DNA from: Basidiobolus meristosporus CBS 931.73 | Lineage: Eukaryota > Basidiobolomycota > Basidiobolomycetes > Basidiobolales > Basidiobolaceae | DNA length: 64,000 nt | Assembly: GCA_002104905.1 (NCBI GenBank) | Contig: MCFE01000157.1 | Location: 62,001 to 126,000 of the forward strand | Direction: 5' to 3' | Shown here: piece after piece, positions 12,130 to 25,196 of the stretch | How positions within the stretch are numbered: position 1 is the first letter of the stretch | How the letters are laid out: every line of letters begins with the position of its first letter | Made by a program: the position numbers and the translations under genes | The notes under the pieces: generated by a model | Told to the model about the DNA's origin: nothing | The model's database searches: none | Seen by the model: the letters and a program-made list of their open reading frames with translations, nothing else

Positions 12130-14560
12130 TATAATGCTCTAACTGACTATATGATTATCAATCATTGTGTTCCAGAAGGTTCCAGAGATCAATTGAAGTC
12201 TCAATGGCATCAGAAGGAGTCTCAAATGCTCTATGTAATTATTGCAAGGTTCTAAAGGGCCAGTCATAACCAACCAATTAGGGATCAGTATTCTGAAAGC
12301 AGTTTTACATATGGATACCATATGTGCATTGAAATATATATATACTATGCATACTTGTAATTCCATCTAAATATCTGCCTAATAAATCAATAAAATCACT
12401 ATCACAAGTCTTAGAGAATACCAAATAAATATCTTGCTGGGACTTACTTGGAATATTCTCACCAAAATATCAGGCACCTACAACTTGAAAATAAGACAGG
12501 TTGTCTAAACTGCCCCAGACAATACACACATGTAGTTGCAACCTTCATAAGCCTGTTCTATATGCTTATTGTGCTTAAACTATGGCAATGTATAAATACT
12601 ACTTTTACATTCAATGAGTAACTGAATGAGAACTACATATTCTACTAGCTTTCCCAATCAGCACTTATATCTCCAGGACTCTTACAACAGGTTATGAGCC
12701 CCATGCTGTCACTCTCTACAATGTCTACTACCACTATAACAGGAGTTTTCCCATCTGCTAAAAAGATGTATGTATCTAGCTAGCCAGTGTTGGCAGTGAA
12801 GATGTAGATGTTGCTGCAAGAAAGGGGCCTTTGGGACATTATCATGGGAGTGGGAGCCTTAAGGTACCAGACTAAAGTTAAATGTGCTGTTGACTGCATA
12901 CACCTTGATGATAAAAAAACTGCTAGTTCAGTGCTCAAGGGCAAAAATGACAAAGACTGCCCAACAGGCTTTAGAAGACCCATACCTGTCATGTTTAGCT
13001 GCTAAGAAAATACATCCTAGACACAGACTCTTTACTACTAAGATGCAGTCAGGCAAAGAATTAAAATATCTAATTATCACAGCTACTTTGCTGGTGATTG
13101 AGATGGAACTGATAGGCATACCAATTACTGATACAGATGTCATATTTACCATCCCAAATAGCCTTGAAGACAAGCCTCAGGGTCCTGTAGCAGCCCCAGA
13201 GTCTAGAACTGAAAGTTTGCCAATACAAAGAAGGAAGAAAATGCTTTAATCAATGACAGTCAACGGAGGAGATACCCAAGATCTTTCAAGGGCAATAGCA
13301 ACCTATTCTGTAAGTACTACAAAAGGAAAGGACACACATCAGACCAGTGCTCCAAAAAGATAGATATTCAGCAGAAAAGCCTGTTTATGGAAGCGCTGCA
13401 ACAACTGAAGATATAGTGATCTTATCAGCAATAAATATGACTACAAACAAGAATTTTCAGTAATGATATATTGAATTTGCAGCATCTCAACACTCTACAC
13501 ACCAAAAAGAACTTTTAAACCAATTTCAAGAAATTTCAATTAAGTAGGTTTTTATGGGTGACAATAGAACACTTGATACAGTGGGTGAAGGAAATATCCA
13601 AGCAAACCTTAGAAGTGGTAAAGGAAGTCATACAATGATCTTTAAAGAAGCATTCTATGTACCAGAAATAACCAAGAACCTACTATCTGTAATCAAAGCC
13701 ACAGCAGAAGGACCCAGTTTCAGCTTTATCAGTTCTGGATGTAGAATCACTGATCAAGATGGTGCTCATATTCCTTTGGGTATCAGAGATTAGATTCTGT
13801 ATAAGTTGGCTTATATTCCCTCATATTTGGAAGCCAATATAAGTAGCTTAAGTGAGAAAACACCAATGCTCTGGCACAGGAGATTTATACAAATCAATTG
13901 GGATTATTTGCGCAAAAAGATTAAATATTAACCAATCCTGGAGTACAAATTGCTCCCCAAGCTAACTTGGAGCACTGCAAAGCATGCATATATGAGAAGC
14001 AAGCCTGACAGCTGTTTAAGAGCTTTAGATTGCTCAAAAGCAAGAAGAAATTAGATCTAACTTGCTCATGACTGTGTGGACCTATTCAAACTTTATCCTT
14101 TGGTAGGATGCAGCATTTAGTCACTGTTTTGGATGATTATACAAGGTGCACATGGGTCTTATTTATTTGGGATACTTAAATGAGAGTAAGAGAAACAGAC
14201 CCCTATAACAAAGCAAAGATACTGACAAAGTTTGTGTAAGTACTCCTCAATAAAAAATCATAATATTCCCATACAATGAGACCAGATATTGACAATAATC
14301 AAATAAAAAGTGCTTCAATAGTTAGGACAGCATCAGAGCAAAATAAGAAAATGTTTCTCTCTTCACAGAGCTCTAGTGCCATAAATCAAACTAAATTGGT
14401 GTCTATGAGTGTCCCAGACGTAATGATTGCAACATCACAAGTCAGACAGTCTAAAAGATGTATACCCAACATAAATTGCCTCATTCAGCATGGTGAGAGC
14501 TTACTGACCCATCACAAGCTATGAATTTACTGGTTTTGTGCATGGTTTTGTTGCAGGGAG
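12130..14560 (+). mobile_element. Ty1/copia retrotransposon fragment (LTR end, gag, protease, integrase start)
   Basis: An LTR-like 3' end and leader (to about 12,720) precede a broken gag (KMLLQERGLWDIIMG-type motif near 12,810). Then come an open stretch 12,884-13,249 with ESRTESL, a knuckle-like KRKGHTSDQC near 13,320, and a protease/pre-integrase part. The latter has FYVPEITKNLLSV near 13,650 and LWHRRFIQINWDYL near 13,870. This gag-protease-GAG_pre-integrase order is Ty1/copia. Numerous stops and frameshifts; reverse transcriptase is absent here (a related RT piece is at 20,200-21,600 on the other strand). The 14,561-14,880 stretch holds nothing clear. Confidence 0.75.
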
Positions 14561-14879
14561 AGATAGGCTGACAATTCTTCAGTGAGCCTCCTCCTTCAGA
14601 GCTATTCCTGTACATGTTGCAATTTTAGAATTGGTTTGGATATAAGGAACTATCAAGAAATAATGATAACAGTTGCATTGTGTTTGACTCCTTAAGAAGC
14701 TCAGTATTAATAGCATTGTAAAACTAATACAAACGTAGCAGTAAGTAAGAAGAGTTTTTCAACAGTTAGCAGCATAGTGTCACAGTCTCAGGGTTAATAC
14801 ATAATGTCTGGTAAATGTGCTAATTTGATCCTGACTATATGGGAATAATTGTGAGATCATAGATCTAAGTTGTTCTAGG

Positions 14880-15850
14880 GAAAACCTGTTGCTTGTTGCA
14901 CTATACCAAAACTTGCATTACCTAATTGATTACTCCCACATTGGGGCTGCTTAGCTTCTTAATGCCAGAGACATAGGTGCCTCAATGTGCACATCTGTCC
15001 TCTGTATTATCCAACTCTTCCTAGCTGTCCTCCATGTAGCAGCTCATCAGATCCTTTACAGACTTGAAGGTAATATTCTTGATGAGATTAGAATATGGTA
15101 GTACCTGCACCTTGAATTGTCTTCCTATTTCCCAGACATCTACTCCATAGGAAACTCCCAAAAAGTGGAGCCAGGCCCAATATTTGCCGCACACTTAGCA
15201 AGATAGAGTAGAGAATGACTACAGTAGTAGCAGAGATCTATGCATTCAGCCCTATACTTGTGGTATAGCCACTGAGATTCCTTCACTAACTCTGCGCACT
15301 AAAGCTGTAGATACATCAAGTTGGCATTGTTGAGCTGCTTCTGGATGAATATTTCTACAGTGTCTACAAATGACTCCCAATGCTTTCAATATACTCTTGA
15401 TAGAAATGGCTTCAGAAGGTCACTGGAGTAAATGAATATCTAGCTCATCCAGTCCTTGGACTGATATTGTTGCATATGTATATGAATGTTGATTGGAGCA
15501 AGTGAGAAGTATTTGGGTTAACAGACACTCTATAATATCTTACCAACTCTCTTAAATTTCTCTTGTATCTCAAAGGGCCCATTGAGCTTGAAATGCTCCA
15601 TGTACAACTTGATCATCAGCTCAGGGATATTATTCAATAAGTAAATGCATTGGTCCAAGTGGAAACTTGACAACAATACTGTCCATTGGACCCAAAAGCT
15701 GACTGTTTTATTAATGGCTGGGTATCTCCAATGTTGATGATAATATACACACGAACATGATGGCCATTTATAGGTGTCCCACTGGAAAGCATACAAAATT
15801 TATCCAGCAATGGATAAGGTTAGCTTTGCAGGTGGTTTGGTGATCTAGGC
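14880..15850 (-). mobile_element. Plavaka transposase C-terminal relic, copy D
   Basis: Minus-strand homologue of the C-terminal part of copy A, with many shared words such as those around 14,890-15,300 matching 1290-1700. Several frame breaks. It is joined directly to the C-terminal part of the accessory protein on the plus strand at about 15,850, so the middle of the transposon (both 5' ends and the shared promoter) is missing. Confidence 0.75.
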
Positions 15851-16558
15851 CTTTCCTACAGTGGAATATTGGAGCTTTAATTGGCATGTCAAGTGATTGC
15901 AGTACTTCTACTATTGCAAGGCTCACAAAAACACACTTGAATATTGCAGGGATTTATTGCAAAGACAGGCACAGGAGGTGCTAGACATTGCAATACTGGT
16001 GGAAGACCAGGACTTATGGGAACCAGTAAATGAACAGCGGCATGAAGCACAAGGGGTCCTACCAAAGTCAGGGAAAAGGGCATTACTGCCAAAATACTTA
16101 CTCAACAGCGGATTTTAATGGAGTAACTTTCATAGAGTGGGGTTAAGCTAAATGATACAGTTGGGTATATGGACTTGTATATGCTAGTAAACCTGGCTAT
16201 TGAGGTTCAATTGAAGTTTCAATGAAAATAAATTGATTGGTATGCATGAAAAGTAAGAAAATTGGTTGCACCAGGAAGTAAGGAGTACGAAAAAGTGGAA
16301 GTAACTAATCTATATTCAAAGATGTAAAAGGCAGTCAGATGTCTGGTACCAGAAGGTGAGAAAATTGACAGACACCAATCAAAAGGCACATTCATATTGT
16401 TGAAATGGACAATCTTGACTATGTTTTGTGTGAAATTTGGGGTGCAATTATTTTTCAACAATCTTTGCATGGTTTCCTGATAGGATCAGTACCTCCTAGT
16501 CAAAGGACTTCAGCTTTAGATGGCTCTTCAACAGTTCATCACTACTATTTGTGTAGGG
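15851..16558 (+). pseudogene. Plavaka-associated accessory protein, C-terminal relic
   Basis: Translates to a piece matching the C-terminal helical domain of the accessory protein (LLQRQAQEVLDIA, WEPVNEQRHEA). It is frameshifted near 16,110 and runs on to a degraded element end TGTAGGG at 16,558. No known domain recognised. Confidence 0.65.
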
Positions 16559-16574
16559 CTCACCTAGCTGCACT

Positions 16575-18879
16575 TCCAGATTTTGCAAAAACAGTTGTTG
16601 TCTGGTTGGTAGTTCTTCTTGGCTAAAATGGGATTCAGTCTGTTCTAGGTTAACAGTATTACTTAGTAAGGTCTGCAACTATGTCTTACACTTCCCTGTG
16701 TCTGGTTTTGGTAGACTATATTCCTTTTACCTGATCTTTATTGCTGCTAGGTTTTTCACTGCTGCTTTGATTCAGTGGTTTGTGTATTGTACGTACCCTC
16801 TCCTAGATAATTGCTGCAACAGTACATTTGTTTCTGCCTATATATCCCTTAGCAGCACTCTACAGCTACCTGATCTTTCTATGCCATTTGTGTCAAGTTT
16901 TCAGTGAAGCTACCAACAGGTTCTTGAGGAAACTGCTTTCTTATCACTGCCATACCCTTTACTACTACTTTCACCAAGTGCCCCTGTATTGAGCTAGGTT
17001 TTCTCTTGGCAAGTATTGCACTGTTGCATCAATATCTGCCTGCTTGTGCCATACAGCCGCTTTTCTGACTAGCTGACATATCCTTGCCACTTGCTTAAAG
17101 CTTTTGGCTCTGCTTGCAACAGGGTCTGGAGGAAGCTGCTGGCTCTTAGGGTGTGCCAGCCCTGAGGTGATGGCCTGCTGAATGTTGACCGCATCTTGAA
17201 TATTAGCCAACTCACCATCATTGAACCCAGTTGCTTTGCAGATCTTTAGTGCCTCTTCTTATTCAGACTTTAGGATATGTATCACTTTTCTGCTCCCTAT
17301 GCTGTCATAGAATTTTCATTAGGCAATGTTGTTTGGCTCAAAGACTCTACAGTGTTGCTGTAGAGATACATGGGAATATGGCTCATTCTTGATGTATAAC
17401 ATTAAGCTACTTCAGTTCCCTCTTTGCAGCCTACATACATGGTTCATTAACTGAGATAATAATTGCTCTATATGCAGTACCCATTGTGGTGGTGTAAGGC
17501 TAAGGGAGTGATATGTCCACCACTTCTCAAGTATTTTGTGTATGGTGGGTCTACTAGGTGTAATAGCCCCTAGAAAAGGTTTGCTAGAAATACTGGGGCT
17601 TTGCCTCAGCTTTAAAATCAACGGAAATAAAGCCACAAACATGTCAACAAAAGATAACTGAGCTACAATCCCCAACATATTTGCATCTTAACAAAAGTAT
17701 GTGCTGTGTGTAGCATTCTTTGTTATGACCATGCACCAAAGCTTTTGAAGTCAAAACAACTGTGAAATTCACCTACATGCACTTGATAAGTATGCAGCAA
17801 TGGTCAATAGTTGCAAACACAGATAAGTATCTTTGCCAAAGCCAGATCAAACTTGACAAAGAATCATTTATCACAGAAGATACCTACTCTGAGTATTCCC
17901 AAAAGTAGTGCCTCTTAGGTCAGTTAGCTGTTAGCATGGTTTTCTGGGAGTGTTCTGTTATTAGGTATTGGAAGTTCAGGTGGCAGCAGGTGGCAGTGAT
18001 CACGCTGATCAAGAGGTAGGTATATTAGTCAAAGGGATGATGATTCACTGTTGAGTGATTGCCTCCCACGTATACTTTTCTTACTTTGGAATGAGCTAAG
18101 TACATTCTAAGCAGATGTGGGGAGGTTCAAAGATGTGCAACACATCCAACCCATCAACTGTGTAGCAAAGGAATACCATATATGGGATAAAATGGTATGG
18201 AAGGTGGTGCAGTTTGGTCATATGTCATGCATACTGGTTTGTGTAATTGCCTTATATAGAAGCTCTTACATCTTGTAACTTACATGAAGTGAGTGAATAC
18301 TGATGCAATATATAAGCAGGTGTAATAGTTGGCTAGCTTTTGAGATAGTACTGATCAGATAAGACAAATGCAATAAAACTAAAACAAGAGTGGTAGGGAA
18401 TATGGGAATGAGCACATATCCAGCAGGAGTTACTACAGCACACTACACTGCTCATTGTACCTGTGAACTATCTCCTGATCTGTCTGGGCTATTACTTCTA
18501 TTAAATCAACCACTGCACCTGATGACCACATTGATGCCCCAGTATGAGCTGACAGCAAGCTGGCTAATATTGGTGGAGGTGATGTCAAGACAGTTACTTG
18601 CTGATCTCTGGCCAGATATACTGCATTTGCTACACTCTCATCTACTTGAACAAAATGGTCAGCTTGTAGCCCTGCAGTGATATTCAATTACCTTCTTGAC
18701 AAGGATCTTGAGGAGTATGCATTAGGACTGTAGAGTGCAGGCTGTCAACAGAGCCTTTTGTGGATTAGCCCTGCTTGTTGCACTGAATGTTGAAGTAACC
18801 TGTTGTCTCATTATTTCTCTTCTGTTCCTTGCATGGGAATTGTTTGGGTACCAGAAAACATTGCTTTTTTTTGCAGCAT
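16575..18879 (-). pseudogene. Plavaka-associated accessory gene, interrupted
   Basis: Minus-strand relic starting at the ATG on 18,879 and reading leftwards. It shows the proline/alanine stretch (PPPILASLLSAHTGAS), the coiled-coil tail (HIEQLLSQLMNHVCRLQRGN) and the Lys/Arg-rich repeat region (SRAKSFKQVARICQLVRKAA). A roughly 1-kb insertion (about 17,480-18,455) splits the coiled coil. A 222-bp spacer separates its start from the divergent transposase start at 19,102. Function unknown. Confidence 0.65.
17480..18455 (+). mobile_element. Probable solo LTR inserted in accessory gene
   Basis: Interrupts the alignment with the accessory gene at 36,600-36,700. Starts near TGTGGTGGTGTAAGG. The 3' part has a TATA-like ATATATAAGC (18,310) and AATAAAAC (18,370), as an LTR would. 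Exact borders and target duplication are uncertain. About 80 bp near 17,930-18,005 resembles 11,440-11,500. Confidence 0.45.
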
Positions 18880-19101
18880 ATCTGTGGAGATGAATCAAAC
18901 TAAAGGGGATATGAAATTACATATATGTGTGTATGTGTTACCTAGGCTTTATTCATAATGCTTACTATTGTTTGTCATCATTGTGTCTTCTATTCATGTG
19001 GAAATGATGTCTTCAACATAAGGCTGACTTACACTCTCAAGAATATTGACAAGAAAGCCATCTAATAGCATTAAGCAGAGGAGTGCCAAGGTGTTAGATC
19101 C

Positions 19102-20210
19102 ATGGACAAGACTGCTTTGATTCAATAACATAGAAGAAGGGAAAAAAGACAACATGGCTCTGATTGAAAACCTTTGAGTCATGAATCACACACACAGCAT
19201 AAGAAACACTACAAGGATCACAGGCAGTATCTCCTGCTACATCATATTTGAGCAATTATTGGTCACTACTATACCAACAATATCTAATCAGTCACTTGAT
19301 ATTACTTTGACAACACCTTGCTGCACTTTTGACTTTGCACAGATGGAGTTCAATAGATTTATGGCACCTGTTGACTCACTTCAGGCTTTTGAATATGGCT
19401 TGCAGAGTAGTAGCTCCAAAGAGAAGGCTCAATGATGCATTGTGAGCCAATTCCCCCCACTGCAATACACTGCATGAGATCAGAAAAATCCTAGTATGCA
19501 ATGAAACATCACCCATGGAAAAAGCATTAGACTTACTCTGTGTAGCTAAGTAAGCACAGCAAGCCATTTCCTAGTAAAAGATGAAATGTTGTGGCTGGGA
19601 AAATAGTATGTTTCCACAAATATTATCAATGGGGACCTTGAGGATTTACTGCTACTTTGTTTTAAAGTCATGGCAGGATGCAGCTTACTGTGTACTTGGT
19701 ACTTATGAGTAACTGTCATGCAGCTGGCAACATATGACCTAGAGATCATCTTGGTATCAACATGTGTTAACAATTGCATGGTACTCACATTAGAGGATGC
19801 CACCATTGCACCATGTCCAACTTGTTGAGAATCCAGTATCATTTGAGAAAAAGATTATTTATATGCTGTATGTATTCCAGTGTTGTAAGACTCTTGAGGT
19901 TGTTGGAAGTGTTGGTGCAAACACGAATATTATGTGGTTTTTGCTCAATGCTCCATTGGATGTAAAGTAGCATATATACTCTTACATGGTCATGGTGTCA
20001 GAAGCATGTAGAATATATTTGGGAATGCCTAACAATATTATTTGTAAAGTTTATGGCAGTTTGGAAGCTCTGAGAATTCTTGTTTTCTGGGTATCTGATT
20101 TTCCAGTGAAAATAATATGTGTTAATCGCAACAAGAATTTTGATCAGCACTGTTCAAGATTTGTAGATGGTAATTTAAGAGACTAAGTTGGGAATGCTCA
20201 GATGGAATTA
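19102..20210 (+). mobile_element. Plavaka transposase N-terminal relic, copy C
   Basis: Aligns from ATG 19,102 with the N-terminus of the 37,319 copy (MDKT start, KPLSHE, HKKHYKDH) and continues to about 19,830, with numerous stops. The 19,830-20,210 tail is not clearly alignable. Divergent partner of the accessory relic at 16,575-18,879. Confidence 0.7.
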
Positions 20211-20214
20211 CAGA

Positions 20215-21600
20215 TCTTGTCAACATTCCCACTTAACTGATTGATCATACAGACTAGTCCTAATTGTGACCTAAGATATGGAAATATGTCTCTAGCTAAA
20301 GGTTTGATAAATTTGTCTGCAATAATTTAATCTGCAAAGCAGTAAACCAGGTTAGTTATGACACATTCTATAGCCTCATATCCAATACAAAGCCTGATAT
20401 TTATGCGCTTGGTTTTTGCATGAAGAGTTGGAATTCTAACCAATTGATACATCCTTGATTATCTTGAAATAAAATAATAGGTGCTTTTTGACATAAGCTC
20501 AAGTATTTGAGAGCTCTCTTAACCACATTTGCCACTTTTCAGCTTTACAGGCTGCTAAGCTCTCTGTGTAGCTCAGACATTTGAGCTCCTTAGATAAGCA
20601 GGACTTGATCCCTTTAAATGTTTCTTAGTTATTAATGGTGATAATAACATCATCAACAAATAGAGCCAATAAAGCTAGACTTGATCTCTCTGTCATAGAG
20701 TTGATATAGTTGTTAGTAGTACTTTTTGCAGACTCAATGATTTCAGTTCAGATCTTTTATTGGAATTTCAGTCTGTTGGTAATTTTTTAAGATCAGATGG
20801 AGACTTTTTAGGCTTGCAGACTCATAAGGGGCTATCCTGGGCAGCAGGCCAACCAGACTGACTCATAAATGCATCCTCAAAAAGCTCTTCAATTAAAAAT
20901 GCAGATTTTACATTGATCTGATGAATCAGAAACCTATATTTGGCTACATTTGCCAGTATTAGTCTGATGCAGTTAAACTTAGCAACTTGCAGAAAGGTCT
21001 CATGATAGTCTAGTCCTTTTTTGTGATAGTATACTTTGGCTACAGTTGTTGTGTGCATCTCTCAGTTGTATCACTAGCCTTATGTTTTGTTGTTGAGATC
21101 CATCTGCATCCAATTGATTTTTGATCAATGGGTATTTTGACTAAGCCCCAAGTTGGACTTTCCATCAGAGCTTGCTACTCCTCAGTCTTGCACAGCTGAA
21201 AAGCTTTGTCTTAGGTGTTTGGGACTTACTTTACAATCTGGGGTGCATTGATATGGACAGAATAGGCATAGGCTAAGCTTGTACCCTAGTTATTATACTC
21301 ATATCAGCTATTTCTAGTCTGATTGGATCTCATCCATTGTAGTACAGTAATAATCCCTTCTGCAATATTGCTAGGCACTGATTCATGCTTGACTTTTGTT
21401 GAAGAGTCTTCTGGAGCAAAATGCTTTTATCAATATGCTTGGATTCATTTGGATCATGGGGGACTTGAGATCAGATTTTTCCTCATTATCTGAGGTAATA
21501 TTTAAGAAAATTGCAAGTCTTTGTCCAATGGCACATTCCTGGCCTTGATCAACTTCCTTTCTTTGGTACTGTAGAGTCTGTATTCCTTACTTGCTTTGCA
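20215..21600 (-). mobile_element. Ty1/copia pol relic (reverse transcriptase)
   Basis: The minus-strand stretch 21,058-20,822 gives GLDYHETFLQVAKFNCIRLI and IHQINVKSAFL, the typical copia RT segment. Further downstream (about 20,680-20,640) FVDD stands for the catalytic YVDD motif. Frame breaks throughout. Gag-like sequence on the same strand follows at 22,150-23,460, so both may come from one rearranged element. Confidence 0.75.
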
Positions 21601-21789
21601 ATTTGCCAGATTTAGCATTCTACACTTTTTGCTCCAATTTCTGGGTGGTTGCTGCGCAAAAGCTGCACAACCAGATACTCTAGGGTGCTCTCAGAGCTCT
21701 AGGACAGTTGTCTGGCTTATTTTTCATATATACAGGCTTCACAATGCTCCAAATTCTCTGAGGGATAAGGTCCTACTATAAATATATAT

Positions 21790-22105
21790 AAATATAATGC
21801 TAGATATTACCAGTGGACCAAGAAAATACCAAGAATATCTGTGATATGTAACAAATCTCTGGAGCTAGATTCAGTATACTGTAATTATTGAGGACCCAAT
21901 GCAACCCTTCTGCCCTTCTGTGCTTCTATATATAGCAAGCAGCATAGATGTGAAAAAAAGTAAAAAATAGATTTTCTCCAGCACAGTATGTGAGACATCA
22001 GGGCCACTTTGCATGAAGGTGTAGAGCTACATTTCAAACTATGTGGCCAATATAGGTCTACTTGGCCATGCTGGCATGCTATGGCACTATCCAACAGACT
22101 AGTAT
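21790..22105 (-). repeat. Foldback element, single diverged arm
   Basis: Matches the right arm of the family (GCTAGATATTACCAGTGGACCAAG onward) and ends near CCAACAGACTAGT. Partial and diverged. Confidence 0.6.
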
Positions 22106-22149
22106 AATATGTGACCTATCCTGTCACTGTAGCAACAAAATGGGCCAGT

Positions 22150-23460
22150 GATGCTATTAAGGAGTTGTGACTGCCTCCTTTATGGGTTGTCAATATATAT
22201 TAAAGCTTTTTCTTTCTGTTTTTAAGTGCTGCATTTTCTGAATTCTTCTTCCAGGAGTCTCTACATAATAAATAGTCAAATCTTTAGTTCTGCACCTTAG
22301 GGCTGATACATAACCCTGAAACCTGTCTAGCAGTCTATTCATAAGAGTAACTATTGCATCTTTATAAATAGTTTGTATGCGCACTGATTCCATCTTATCA
22401 ACCTACATGGTAAATCTGTTGATTAGATGCTTTTTTTCTTGTGCTGGTAGCATTATAGTAGTAAAAAGCTTTGTTCAAGATACATTTTTGTAGTAACTGA
22501 ATATGACTGATATGTGTTCTCTAATGACTTCCAGGCATTCTTTGCCATTTCTCCACTTGAGCATTAAATTAGAAATCTGTCTTTAACTCTAAGGCATCTG
22601 AGGTCAGAGGCATTTTATGTTGTAAAAATATGAAATTCCACCTAAATATTAACATGATTCAGTCACTCGGATCATTACCTTCAGCTCTTAGATAATGCTG
22701 ATCAAAATCCTTGTTGGGATTTACCTACAATACTTTCACCAAACTATCAGGTACCCAGAACATAAAGATTAGAGAGGTTAACCTATTCTACATATTTGTT
22801 ATGCCATTCCATGTAAAGTAGAAATACTACTTTTACATTCAATAAATCATTAAGTGTACACCATGTAATCTACTTGTTCTCCCAGTCACTTCCAATCTCT
22901 TAAAGACTCTTACCGCATTTTATTCTTCTTCTGGTGCTTCACAGCTTCTCTCCTAGGTTTTGGGGGAGGGCATTCTTGTACCCTATTATGATCCCAATGG
23001 CCTTCTTTATGTAACAGCATTCTCTTCTTCACCCTCCAGTTTTGGTTGTTAGATCCATTCAACTTTTTTGTAGAGAAAGAGACAGTAGTAATAGCTGTAG
23101 TACACATTGCAACAAATAATAGCATGGGGCTCATAACTTGCTGTAGGATTCTTGGAGATATTCCTTCTAATTGGCAGATTAAGTAGATTATTTGGTTCAC
23201 TCCTGATGATTCAATAGATGTAAAAGTAACACAGTAGTTTTACATGCCCTTGGCATGAGAAACATACAGGATATGCTTAGAAAGGTCCCAAGAGCACCTG
23301 TACAAACTTTGTGACTGTCTGGACAACTCTGAGAATTTCCATGTGCCTGGCATCTGATGTTCCTGGTGAGAAAGTTATAAGTAAATCCCAATAAGGAATT
23401 TTGTCAGTTTTCTCTGAGATTTACAGGTAGTGATCTGACCAAGTTTGGTAAGCACTTCAG
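22150..23460 (-). mobile_element. Ty1/copia gag relic
   Basis: Minus strand. KLNGSNNQNWRVKKRMLLHK near 23,040-23,000 is the copia gag N-terminal motif. It is followed by AKNAWKSLENTYQ near 22,530 and the open stretch 22,393-22,190. Stops in several places. The part from 23,200 to 23,460 has no clear match. Confidence 0.7.
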
Positions 23461-23559
23461 TGTATTTACAAATTTTTATAACATACAGTCCAGCATATAT
23501 TGTGAAACCATAAAGTACCACATTCAGTGTCAATAAAGTGCAAACACTAATTTTATTTG

Positions 23560-24425
23560 GAAGTCTCTACCAAGGTATGCCAGATTTCTTATAGTCACAA
23601 GCCAACTTCTGCACCATTCAATACAAAATTCTTACAAACAAGAGCCAGAGCACACCTCTAAGGGGGACTAGAGTTCAACAGGGAGAAGGAATATATTGGT
23701 TTAATACTAAGAAGTTCTTTGTGAATTTTCAGGAGGTGTTTATGGCAGAAGTACTGGCAATCAGGAATATGTTTGCAAGATGTATATGTTAGCCTAAATA
23801 TAAGGTATATGGCAACTTTGCAAGTTTCACGCTAAAAGCCTTAAAGTTGGGGTTATACAAGTGTGTCAATTACTGCAGGTGTGCACATATGTAGTGGTCA
23901 GTTTCCAGGAGGCCGTAATTTTTTTTGACTTGAGCTATATATGGAGTACCCAAGGAAGTAGTGAGTAAGCAAATAAAGAGGGGTAATTTTACAGTGGAAT
24001 ATAAATGGCTCAAGGGGAGGTAGAAAAAGAAAGTTCTATTTGGTACATTGGTACAGTATCTTTATACAGAACTATGTGTAGGTCACTGTTATTCCATAAT
24101 GATGCCAACAGAGGTTAACAATGAGGCTGTTAAAACACTGTCAAGCTTCTTACCATATAATGCAACTCAATGTATTGGCAAGCTAGCTCTGCTCAAACAA
24201 ATGACAATCAAAATGCCATAAAATTCCTGTTAAATGACTGCTGCAACACAATCAAGTTGTTACAATGTTTGGCAGTAAAATCAGAATAGTCAAATGCCAT
24301 CCGGTCATAAGATTATATTGAGAGTCTATAATAGCAAGCAACCTGCACTATCACAGAATCATTGGGATACCCTGGCAGCTGATCTGGATTGGATCCACCT
24401 GTGGGCCATATATGCTTTCATAGGG
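23560..24425 (+). mobile_element. Plavaka transposase C-terminal relic with element end, copy E
   Basis: Plus-strand homologue of the end of the 37,319 copy (compare 40,080-40,648). It runs into the element terminus GGATCCACCTGTGGGCC...TTTCATAGGG, ending at 24,425. Accessory-gene sequence starts one base later, so two elements abut. Confidence 0.75.
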
Positions 24426-24426
24426 G

Positions 24427-24960
24427 AGCTATACTCCAGTGATGTAGATCAGATTGCAGAGAAAGGCAATTTGTCAACCACAGCCTCAATGTCCCCCATT
24501 GTAGACAGAATGGAGATCTCACTGACAGACATAGCAACAATGTCAAGAGCTCAGTAGACAAAATCAATGCATAAAGTGAAACTTGGAACAGTAAGAGGCA
24601 CAGTAAGAGGCTGCAGCAATTCTTCAAAGGCCATGCTCAGGAAAACTCACTTGTTGCTGCAAAGAATTATTGCAAAGATTGCAGGTAAGGTGCTAGATCT
24701 CACTGAGCCAGCTAATATCATGAACAGATGACATCCTTGACCTTTGATGATCCACCAAAGCCAAGTTAGTGAAGAAATCATAGTTCCTTCTGAAAAGCTT
24801 TACTACATTCAAGCAACTTCTTGGAAGCCAAAAGTCAGGCTAAACAATGGAACATTCAATTCAAGCTTCCCATTGACATTTATGCAGTTCACTACCACTT
24901 ATAGTAGTATTGTGTCACTGGACCTAGTCACATAATTTGCTTACCCCTGGATAGCCCCAA
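24427..24960 (+). pseudogene. Plavaka-associated accessory protein, C-terminal relic
   Basis: Reads DVDQIAEKGNLSTTASMS, which matches the segment preceding the C-terminal domain in the 28,880 and 31,700 copies, then decays. No element end seen on the right. From about 24,961 to 25,196 nothing is recognisable. Confidence 0.6.
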
Positions 24961-25196
24961 ATGATATTCTAGTCTGGTCCTCAGTATATTTCTATCTTTA
25001 CACACTTACTGTTCTTCTCCCCAAGACCCCATCAGTGTTAGACAATGTCTCTTTGCATCCATATTGCCCAAAAGCATAAATAGTGCTATTCCTCAGCCTG
25101 ATGAACACTGGTCTGGAATAAACAGCATTGCCCTGGAATCCACCCAGCCTTGTTGATCTACACCAAAGCACTCTGCTGGTAATGCCTTGCCTAGCT